Part shown: positions 43,920 to 50,010 of the stretch, piece by piece
Numbering within the stretch: position 1 is the first letter of the stretch
How the letters are laid out: each line of letters starts with the position of its first letter
Source: Candidatus Oleihabitans oleiphilus
GTDB lineage: Bacteria; Atribacterota; Phoenicimicrobiia; Phoenicimicrobiales; Stramentimicrobiaceae
NCBI GenBank assembly: GCA_018054125.1
Contig: JAGPKD010000004.1
Coordinates: 1-50,010 of the forward strand
DNA: 50,010 nt
Direction of reading: 5' to 3'
Program-made: the position numbers and the translations under genes
The notes under the pieces: model-generated
Told to the model about the DNA's origin: nothing
The model's database searches: none
Seen by the model: the letters and a program-made list of their open reading frames with translations, nothing else

Positions 43920-44081
43920 AAAATGGTATATTGTATTACGTATAACGTATATCGTTAAATATAGTCATTAGTTGTTGGTATCTGGTATTTAGTTTGCCCA
44001 TTGCTTATTACTTATTACTGTTTACTTATTACTGAATTGGCTCCTCGCAATGACAAAATGGTATACCGTATTACGTATAAG
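43920..44081 (+). repeat. Partial M3 and a third fragment of M2/M3
   Basis: 43920-43965 carries the start of M3 (AAAATGGTATATTGTATTAC). After a low-complexity TTACTTATTACTG stretch, 44041-44081 repeats the M2 end and M3 start (CTCCTCGCAATGACAAAATG). This fragment abuts the stop codon of the thioredoxin-CcdA gene. Confidence 0.75.
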
Positions 44082-44082
44082 G

Positions 44083-45360
44083 TCAGAAAAGAAAGCCAGT
44101 CACGATTAATAAGAGAGCCAGACCAAAGAATAAAATAGTCATAGCCACCTTTACTTTCCCATAATTCTTTTTAGTCAGCTCAGCCCATTGCTGGGAACTG
44201 GTACCCCAGTAGGTAAATAAAAAGACCAGGATTAAAGGTAGCACAAACATAAAATTATAAAATAACAGGTAGAGGAGACCATTAGCCCTCAGTTCGGGAA
44301 CTTGGCTGATAAAAATTAGGGTGGGTAAATAAATCTGTCCGGTACAGGCCAATTCCAATATAGAGACTAGAAAACCAGTTACCGCTGCCATAATAATAAA
44401 ACTACTAGCCTTGACATTCTTGCGGATGGTAGAATGAATCAACTCTTTAATACGCGGTGGTAACTGCAGGGTAGCATCACCGGTCTGTCCGGTCCTTTTG
44501 TATTTTAGATAATCGAGCAAACTGAGTGTTCCCAGGATAATACCGATTGCTGCCGTAACAAAGATAAATATCTTGCGGGCTAAAGGTAGAAAGGAGAGAG
44601 AGGTAACTACCCTTAATGCCCCCGCACCAACCAGAAAATAAGTTAGAAAAACGGCTAGAGTAAACACCCCTCCTACCAGTAACAGTTCTCTACCAGTGCG
44701 TTTGATAAGGGCTAAATAGGAGATAAAAAAGATAATGGTGGCAAAGGCACAGGGATTAATTCCATCAAGTAGACCGCTAATAGCAACAGCACCTATTCCA
44801 AATGATTGAAACCGTTCTATAAGTCGCTGTTGAACTGCATCCTGGTCTTCTTTTACCCTTTCCCAGGGGGGAGGGAATTCTTCGCCTTTTATCTCTTCTA
44901 TGATATTGATAAGATTTTCATAGCTAATTTGTTCTCTCAGGAAATACTTGTCACCAATATAAATTATGGGTACCAGTAATCGCTCATATTCTGATACTCC
45001 ATATAATTCTCCCAGCTGTTCGGCAAGAGCAACTCCTTCTGGAGTAGAAATATCAAATTTCCTGATTTCTACCTGTGGGTATTCAAAGACAATTTGTTCC
45101 AATAACCTTGCTACTCTCTCGCATTCGTGACAACCAGGTTCATAAAAATCAGCAATGTAGATAGGTTGTTGAGTTGATGAATGAGATATCACTTCATCAT
45201 CTGTTTTTACTTCCTGGCTAAAAGCAGATAAAATCAACCAATTTGGGCTGATAAATAATAATGATATAAATAACAATATCAATAATAAATTAACAACAAT
45301 TTTTCGATTATTCTTGGAGTAGAAGAGTGAATCACTACCATCTTTAAAAATTTTGAGCAT
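44083..45360 (-). CDS. Thioredoxin domain-CcdA fusion (DsbD-like thiol transporter)
   Basis: This 425-residue membrane protein has an N-terminal helix (about residues 21-46), an extracytoplasmic thioredoxin-like domain with C77 and C80 (ADFYEPGCHECERVA) and the cis-proline LLVPIIYIG, then a CcdA/DsbD-type six-helix domain (about 185-425). The two transmembrane cysteines are in LLDGINPCAFATIIFF and ILELACTGQIYLPT. Such proteins carry reducing power from cytosolic thioredoxin across the membrane. The thioredoxin domain is N-terminal here, whereas DsbD has it at the C-terminus. The gene faces away from the TlpA-like and DUF1573 genes. Confidence 0.9.
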   Translation of the reverse strand: MLKIFKDGSDSLFYSKNNRKIVVNLLLILLFISLLFISPNWLILSAFSQEVKTDDEVISHSSTQQPIYIADFYEPGCHECERVARLLEQIVFEYPQVEIRKFDISTPEGVALAEQLGELYGVSEYERLLVPIIYIGDKYFLREQISYENLINIIEEIKGEEFPPPWERVKEDQDAVQQRLIERFQSFGIGAVAISGLLDGINPCAFATIIFFISYLALIKRTGRELLLVGGVFTLAVFLTYFLVGAGALRVVTSLSFLPLARKIFIFVTAAIGIILGTLSLLDYLKYKRTGQTGDATLQLPPRIKELIHSTIRKNVKASSFIIMAAVTGFLVSILELACTGQIYLPTLIFISQVPELRANGLLYLLFYNFMFVLPLILVFLFTYWGTSSQQWAELTKKNYGKVKVAMTILFFGLALLLIVTGFLF

Positions 45361-45524
45361 TTTTTATTCTCCAACTTCATTTTTAAAATAATTTTTACTT
45401 AAAACTTAAAATATTATATAATAAAATACTATGGATAGTAAGGCGATAATAAAAAGATTTTACTATTTACTGTTCATCAGTCAAATTTTTACAATTCTAA
45501 CTTAATAGAAAGGTTGAAATAATA

Positions 45525-46151
45525 ATGAATAATAGAAAAAGAAAAGCTAATATTATTAATAATAGTTCAGCTATTTTCATGATCATTATTGCTGTCACTG
45601 TATTCTTTTTTGCTGTCACCCCGGCTCTAGCTCAATATAAAACAGGTTCACCAGCACCGGATTTCGCTCTGGAAGCACTTGAGGGAGAAGTTTATCAATT
45701 AAATCAGTTTTCTAACCAGTATAGGCATATTCTACTCTGCTTTGTAAAGAGTGATGATTCTTCTTCTTTCCAAAAATTAAGGGAGCTGATTAATTTTTTT
45801 GTAGATTACCAGCCGCGAGAAAGTTATCAGATAATTACCGTGGTAGAGCTGAACCAGGATCAAGAAGAGGTAAAAGAAAAATTTCTTACCCTCCAAAAAA
45901 GAGCAGAAGTACCACTATTAATCTTAATGGATGAAGAAGGTAAAACAGTAGAAAGCTATCAAATTAAAAGATATCCCACTATTCTACTCTTAACATCAGA
46001 TTTAAATATTCGCAGAATATATGATCGTTTTACCACCAGAGAGGAAGCTAATTTCTATCAATATTTAAAATTTCTTTTTACTTCCCAAAAAAGTAAAAAT
46101 AAAAGTAGTTGTGAAGAGGGAGTCTGCCCTCCCCCACCAGAATTCGAATAA
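45525..46151 (+). CDS. Exported TlpA/redoxin-like protein without catalytic CxxC
   Basis: This 208-residue protein has a signal peptide (basic MNNRKRKANI, hydrophobic SSAIFMIIIAVTVFFFAVTPALA, cut near AQY). The mature part starts YKTGSPAPDFALEALEGEVYQLNQF as in TlpA/redoxin proteins. Where the CxxC should be it reads LLCFVKSDDSSSFQKL, so the resolving pair is lost. The cis-proline KRYPTILLL is kept. The tail ends in CEEGVCPPPP (C196 and C201), which might act as an alternative dithiol. It is followed 43 bases on by the DUF1573 lipoprotein gene and likely works with it and the divergent CcdA fusion. Confidence 0.85.
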   Translation: MNNRKRKANIINNSSAIFMIIIAVTVFFFAVTPALAQYKTGSPAPDFALEALEGEVYQLNQFSNQYRHILLCFVKSDDSSSFQKLRELINFFVDYQPRESYQIITVVELNQDQEEVKEKFLTLQKRAEVPLLILMDEEGKTVESYQIKRYPTILLLTSDLNIRRIYDRFTTREEANFYQYLKFLFTSQKSKNKSSCEEGVCPPPPEFE

Positions 46152-46194
46152 TATATTATAACCTATAATTATTTATAGAAAGGTAATCAGTTAA

Positions 46195-46920
46195 ATGTCT
46201 GGCCAAAGGAAGCAAAGAATTATTACCGTCCTGGCGGTCTTTTTGCTAATACTCTTTTTGGCAGGTTGTAGTAAACCAAAAGAGCCAAGATTATTATTAT
46301 CTGAAGAGAGCTGGCACTATGGAGAAGTAACCCCAGACCAAATAGTAGTTCATCTCTTTACCTTAAAAAATGAGGGCGAAGAGAAATTAATCATTGAATC
46401 TGTTTATTCCTCCTGTTCTTGTGTCACTGTAGAGTTGGCTGATAAAGAGATAGCAGCTGGAAAAGAAACCAAATTAAAGGCTATCTTTGACCCCTCTGGT
46501 TATGAAGGTGAGGTAACCAAACAGATTATTATTAAGTCTAATGACCCAGAAAATCTGGAAAAGAGAATCGATTTAACAATCATCGTGCAGCGAGTTCCCA
46601 ATCCTGATATAGAGTTATCCCAGCAAAACTTTGACCTGGGAAGACTTACCAGAGACACCCATCCTGTACTTCAATTTGATATTTCTAATACAGGTGATGC
46701 CAATCTGGTAATTGAAGAGGTAATTTCCGAAGAATTTTTCAGTCACAATCTACCTTTACCACTAACCATACCTCCTGGTGACCAATTTCAGGCTAAAGTA
46801 TACTTAGATACCAGCCAGTTAAAAGAAGGTGAGTTTCGGAAGGCAATACATATCATCACTAATGATCCCCAAAATTCCAGAATATTTTTACGTATTTCAG
46901 GTAATGTGGACGGATCTTGA
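46195..46920 (+). CDS. DUF1573 lipoprotein
   Basis: This 241-residue protein has a lipoprotein signal (VFLLILFLAGC, lipidated C25). Two tandem Ig-like domains follow: residues 30-135 begin LLLSEESWHYGEVTPDQIVVHLFTLKN and contain the family's cysteine motif VYSSCSCVTVEL; residues 140-240 repeat the pattern as IELSQQNFDLGRLTRDTHPVLQFDISN. DUF1573 domains are bacterial relatives of ASH/MSP-like folds found on the cell surface. Pairing with thiol-redox genes is common for this family and suggests its cysteines are kept reduced. Confidence 0.88.
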   Translation: MSGQRKQRIITVLAVFLLILFLAGCSKPKEPRLLLSEESWHYGEVTPDQIVVHLFTLKNEGEEKLIIESVYSSCSCVTVELADKEIAAGKETKLKAIFDPSGYEGEVTKQIIIKSNDPENLEKRIDLTIIVQRVPNPDIELSQQNFDLGRLTRDTHPVLQFDISNTGDANLVIEEVISEEFFSHNLPLPLTIPPGDQFQAKVYLDTSQLKEGEFRKAIHIITNDPQNSRIFLRISGNVDGS

Positions 46921-47164
46921 AATATAAGTAATGAAGTAAAAACTGATAATTCAAGACCTGAACATTATTCATTATTTATTTTACAAAAATTTTTTCTCTT
47001 CCACCAACCTGGCAGAAATATATTCCGTTAACCTCAGCTAAGACACTCTTACGGATGGACTCATGAGAACGGGAGTAACTGAGGAAAAGCTCTGCTGGTC
47101 TTACCACCTCTGAGGAAAACTAACTCTTAGGGCTCAAGACAACTTCTATGCACTTTCTACTGAA
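46921..47164. other. Intergenic stretch with possible structured RNA or bidirectional termination signal
   Basis: This region lies between two convergent genes. On the plus strand CCTCAG ... CTGAGG (about 47032-47083) encloses a smaller ACTC...GAGT pairing, and CTGAGGAAAA occurs twice. No T-run follows and no known RNA family was recognised; SRP, 6S, tmRNA, RNase P and the common riboswitch cores were looked for by eye. It may simply be spacer. Confidence 0.25.
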
Positions 47165-47890
47165 TTATTCAATCAGAGGTCTATAATTATATCTTATTTC
47201 TGCTCGGTAAGGTAAAAATAAACTGTCTGTCTTGATATTTCTCTCCCCTAAAATAATAAACCAATCTAAGCCTTTCTCTCTTTCTTGCAGTAATAATTCA
47301 AATCTAATCCCCTGTTGGGTGCCTAAATTTATCGCTAAGAGAATATCATTGAGAGAAAAACCTCTTTCTATATAAACCCTTAACCTATCTACTTCAATTT
47401 GGTAATAAGTGCTTACCAAATTAACAAAAATGTTTTCTTCTTGATTCAATTTCTTTTTTAGTCCTACCTTCTTGCCCTTCCCATGGGTCAAAGCCATTTG
47501 CATACCATGAGCGTTTGGTGAAACACCTAATTTAATGGCGACCTTCTCCCAATCTTTTTCTCTTTCCTTTAATTCAAAGATAGTATTAACCGGTCTTTTA
47601 GTATCCGCAGAAAAATACAGGGCAGCAATAATATCTTCAGAACTATATCCCTTGGAACGATAATCCAAAATTAATCTACTATCTATTCCGAAAAATTCAC
47701 CGGCAATTTCCAGCTTTAGTCTATCAAGACGTAATGTTTCTTCTTCTGGAGAAAGATAGGGAGTAATCCCCACTAAGGCTATAGCACAAGCAGCACTGTT
47801 TGTAATTGAAACTAATAACAAGCTGACCAAGATAACCGCCAGCCATAGTTTAAAAATAGGGGCTGATTCTTTTTTCTTCATTACTTCCAT
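47165..47890 (-). CDS. Exported protein with internal duplication, function unknown
   Basis: This 241-residue protein starts with an uncleaved or cleaved signal helix (FKLWLAVILVSLLLVSITNSAACA). The rest has two similar units. One (about 80-125) reads GYSSEDIIAALYFSADTKRP...FELKEREKDWEKVAIKLGV. The other (about 180-230) reads GFSLNDILLAINLGTQQGIRFELLLQEREKGLDWFIILGE. The shared pattern is G-[YF]-S-x2-DI-x2-A ... EREK-x-DW-x2-I-x2-LG. A basic KGKKVGLKKK linker separates them. It is the last gene of the ECF sigma operon, 24 bases after the proline-rich gene, and is probably a target or accessory of that stress response. Confidence 0.75.
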   Translation of the reverse strand: MEVMKKKESAPIFKLWLAVILVSLLLVSITNSAACAIALVGITPYLSPEEETLRLDRLKLEIAGEFFGIDSRLILDYRSKGYSSEDIIAALYFSADTKRPVNTIFELKEREKDWEKVAIKLGVSPNAHGMQMALTHGKGKKVGLKKKLNQEENIFVNLVSTYYQIEVDRLRVYIERGFSLNDILLAINLGTQQGIRFELLLQEREKGLDWFIILGERNIKTDSLFLPYRAEIRYNYRPLIE

Positions 47891-47914
47891 GCCTCCTTCT
47901 TAGATTTCTTCTGT

Positions 47915-48724
47915 TTATTGTTTATCTTCTTTTTTCTTATTCTCCATATCCTTATTAGAAAGACCAGGTGGTTCTTCAGGGGGGCCGACTTCCTTATCCT
48001 TACCCTTGACAGAAAGACCGGGTGGAGTTTCAGGAGGTCCTGCCTCCTTATCTTTCTCATCCTTCTTAAGCAGACCCGGCGGCTCTTCTTGAGGACCTGT
48101 TTCTTTATTCTCTATATCCTTTTTTAACAGCCCGGGTGGCTCTTCAGGTGGACCAGGTTGTACTTTTTCAGGTTTAACAATAGATAATTTACCACCGGCA
48201 ATTTGTTTTAATTCAAAAGCGGAAATGTTACTTCCCATCCGAGAATAGTTGATAGCTAGTTCAATTTCTGGTTTATTATTTTCAGGAACCTGATCTATTA
48301 GTGCTATTAGTTCATCGGTATATATTTTAGTGGATTTTCTTACTATCGCTAATGTTTCATCTACTTCCTCTCTCCCAGAAGCCTGTCCTTCTGCCAGATA
48401 TTGAAGTGTTTTCGTTAAATTCTCATTGTATTTCTTGACCAGCTCCTCAACAAACTGAGGTTTACCTTTCTCTTCTATAAAGATAGCCTCTACCAATCTA
48501 AGATCTGCCAGCTCTAAATGATATTTTGCTTTTTCAATAGGATCAGTTAATCTTTCTATATTCTCATTTTCCTGGATTAGCTTTAATTCATAATCAGGTG
48601 AATCGGGTAAAATCCCCGGATTGAGAACTTTTATTTGAAAATTATTGGCCATTACTGAACTTGATGTATTACATAAACCTATTATGATAATAAAAATCAT
48701 CATTGCTAACTTTATTCTTTTCAA
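47915..48724 (-). CDS. Exported DUF5667-like protein with PPGL repeats
   Basis: This 269-residue protein has a signal peptide (KRIKLAMMIFIIIIGLCNTSSSVMA). The mature part has an alpha-helical domain with NPGILPDSPDYELKLIQENE and EKAKYHLELADLRLVEAIFI, matching the LPDSP...LHLELAEERL pattern of DUF5667. The last 80 residues hold four units of 17 to 19 residues, each G-P-x-E-x-P-P-G-L followed by a lysine/aspartate-rich spacer. The repeats are likely extended and may bind cell-wall polymer. It lies between the anti-sigma gene and the duplicated-domain gene on the same strand. Confidence 0.8.
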   Translation of the reverse strand: MKRIKLAMMIFIIIIGLCNTSSSVMANNFQIKVLNPGILPDSPDYELKLIQENENIERLTDPIEKAKYHLELADLRLVEAIFIEEKGKPQFVEELVKKYNENLTKTLQYLAEGQASGREEVDETLAIVRKSTKIYTDELIALIDQVPENNKPEIELAINYSRMGSNISAFELKQIAGGKLSIVKPEKVQPGPPEEPPGLLKKDIENKETGPQEEPPGLLKKDEKDKEAGPPETPPGLSVKGKDKEVGPPEEPPGLSNKDMENKKKEDKQ

Positions 48725-48808
48725 GATTTTATCATCTCCCTAATTAGCCACTTTATTCTGCTTTTACTACTTACTACGAAAAAATATCCCCAAATGTTAC
48801 CTTATACC

Positions 48809-49615
48809 TCATACCTCTATCTGGAATGTGGTTTGCAATCTGTTGTTTAAGAAGATTTCCAAACGCCATACACCTGGAAAATCAGTTAAAAATCCCTCTA
48901 TCTTACTGCAAGTGATTTCTCCCCTAAAAGAGGATTCATTAACCTCCTCTTTTTTATTAATAGAATTAAGATCATCAATAGTCAGATTGGACATAAATAT
49001 ACATAGACCAGCTGAAATATTGCCTCTAAAGGTGGTTTTCTGAAAGAGCATTCCATCAGGTTTTATCCATTTAACCATAATGTTTACCTTTTGCGGCTGA
49101 TCTAAAATCCCGCCAAATATAATTCCCACATTTTTATCTTCAGGTGAAAAAATTTCATCTGTTGCTTTCTTTCGCCAAGCCCACCATCCCGTCTCTTCTA
49201 AGTTATAAGGTGCCGCTTGAACAGTAGCAGCCCAAGATTGAAATTGAAGCGGGGAACGATGGACAAAAAAGGTTATCGTCCCATATAGTACTGCCGCAAG
49301 TACCATCACTGTTATAGCTGCTAGCATGACTTTTTTGGGTAAAATTTTAAATCTAATGAAAAAATTCCTGCTATCAAGTCTCTCTTCCTCTTCTTCAAGT
49401 TTACTCATAACATTTTGCACTATCCCCGGAGGTGGGGTAATACTGGGCATTGTTCTCATTACCTTGGCCATTTTTGTCATTCTAGCATACTTTTTTGCAC
49501 ATACCTCACATTGGCGCAAATGCTCTTCGACCTTCTGGGAAACAGAGTCAGACAAATCACCTTCCATATAGTCTAGTAGTAATTTACTTATTTGATGGCA
49601 ATCCATTTGATTCAC
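48809..49615 (-). CDS. Transmembrane anti-sigma factor (zinc-finger type)
   Basis: This 268-residue protein has an N-terminal ZAS domain with H32-x3-C36-x2-C39 (VEEHLRQCEVCAKKY), a membrane helix at about residues 96-118 (VMLAAITVMVLAAVLYGTITFFV), and an outside domain of about 150 residues with beta-rich segments. The ZAS domain would hold the adjacent ECF sigma factor inactive until a signal outside the membrane is sensed. The gene starts 14 bases after the sigma gene ends. The sensor domain is not a recognised family. Confidence 0.9.
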   Translation of the reverse strand: MNQMDCHQISKLLLDYMEGDLSDSVSQKVEEHLRQCEVCAKKYARMTKMAKVMRTMPSITPPPGIVQNVMSKLEEEEERLDSRNFFIRFKILPKKVMLAAITVMVLAAVLYGTITFFVHRSPLQFQSWAATVQAAPYNLEETGWWAWRKKATDEIFSPEDKNVGIIFGGILDQPQKVNIMVKWIKPDGMLFQKTTFRGNISAGLCIFMSNLTIDDLNSINKKEEVNESSFRGEITCSKIEGFLTDFPGVWRLEIFLNNRLQTTFQIEV

Positions 49616-49628
49616 CTCTTTTCTTTTC

Positions 49629-50010
49629 TCATTTCAACATATCAGATAATTGGTCATATAGAATCTGGTGTGCCCGGTGAAGTTGAACCTTAACTCGCCC
49701 TAAGGGCATCTCTAAGATATCCGCTATTTCTTGATAGGTTAAGTCCTGAATATATCTTAAAACAACAACTCTCCGATATATAAATGGCAAATTGCTAATT
49801 GCTCTTTGCACTTGTTCTTGTTCATCAGTTGGTATTAGATTTTCCTGGTAATCTAATAGAATATCGGCATTTTTTCGGCTTGATTCCTGGTCTAAAAGGT
49901 AATCGAATTCATTTAAAGAAACGGCTGTAATTTTTCTCTTCTTTAGCCGATCTTTACAGAGATTGGTAGCAATTTTGAACAGCCAATTAGAGAATTTAAA
50001 CTCTGGCTTA
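49629..50010 (-). CDS. ECF-type RNA polymerase sigma factor (5' end beyond window)
   Basis: The reading frame is open to the right edge and gives 126 residues of the C-terminal part. It begins in region 2 with KPEFKFSNWLFKIATNLCKD, continues through a linker (KKRKITAVSLNEFDYLLDQESS), and ends with region 4: QRAISNLPFIYRRVVVLRYIQDLTYQEIADILEMPLGRVKVQLHRAHQIL, a typical sigma-70 region 4 helix-turn-helix. An internal GTG at 49811 is not the start. It is the first of at least four genes on the minus strand and probably activates its own operon. Confidence 0.93.
   Translation of the reverse strand, partial: KPEFKFSNWLFKIATNLCKDRLKKRKITAVSLNEFDYLLDQESSRKNADILLDYQENLIPTDEQEQVQRAISNLPFIYRRVVVLRYIQDLTYQEIADILEMPLGRVKVQLHRAHQILYDQLSDMLK

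Noticed and set aside
46921-47164. 6S, SRP, tmRNA or RNase P RNA
   Set aside because: None of the conserved core sequences of these RNAs could be found on either strand.

Overview
The window is about 50 kb of AT-rich bacterial chromosome. At least 40 of its genes lie on the minus strand in tight, often overlapping runs, and I see no transposase, integrase, phage gene, tRNA, rRNA or CRISPR array. A complete lysine pathway through LL-diaminopimelate aminotransferase, a lysine riboswitch, a serine-type T-box, stand-alone PyrR and Fe-S amino-acid oxidation genes fit an anaerobic amino-acid-fermenting bacterium, either a clostridial-type Firmicute or a related deep lineage such as Atribacterota. 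The sequence alone does not fix the phylum.

Layout. 1-1991 is the 5' part of clpB (gene runs off the left edge), then a bifunctional nuclease at 2396-2953 and a repeat-filled gap. The block at 3721-18374 is one co-directional catabolic cluster that begins, in transcription order, with a YheO/DauR-type PAS-HTH regulator. It continues with RidA, an unrecognised 146-residue protein, a DapA-superfamily lyase, an unrecognised fold-type-I PLP enzyme, a TAXI-TRAP binding protein and fused permease, and an Asp/Glu-type racemase. Then come a five-polypeptide FAD/Fe-S amino-acid dehydrogenase, a small aminomutase dimerisation-domain protein, a B12-domain/TIM-barrel aminomutase and a P-loop protein that may be its reactivation partner. 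18691-25217 is the lysine operon lysA-dapF-dapL-lysC-dapA-dapB behind a lysine riboswitch with terminator. 25716-28432 holds tkt, a 39-codon ORF and pyrR. 28711-34606 holds a class III aminotransferase, argF, a DUF1015 gene, serA and a serine-type aminotransferase, with a T-box (apparent Ser UCC specifier) in front. 34995-40410 has purH, purD, an unknown gene and an alpha-glucan phosphorylase. 41373-43563 is a histidine kinase/response regulator pair on the plus strand, flanked by two long direct copies of a composite repeat. 44083-46920 is a thioredoxin-CcdA fusion facing away from a TlpA-like protein and a DUF1573 lipoprotein. 47165-50010 is an ECF sigma/anti-sigma operon with two exported proteins, and the sigma gene runs off the right edge.

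How it fits together. The catabolic cluster looks like a full import-to-degradation route: uptake (TAXI-TRAP), stereochemical inversion (racemase), amino-group migration (adenosylcobalamin aminomutase), oxidative deamination (FAD/Fe-S complex), imine clean-up (RidA), and carbon-skeleton cleavage by the DapA-like and PLP enzymes. The gene set matches none of the textbook ornithine, lysine or hydroxyproline pathways. Its aminomutase has a domain order and subunit split unlike OraSE or KamDE. This is the best candidate in the window for an undescribed system; the substrate cannot be read from sequence.
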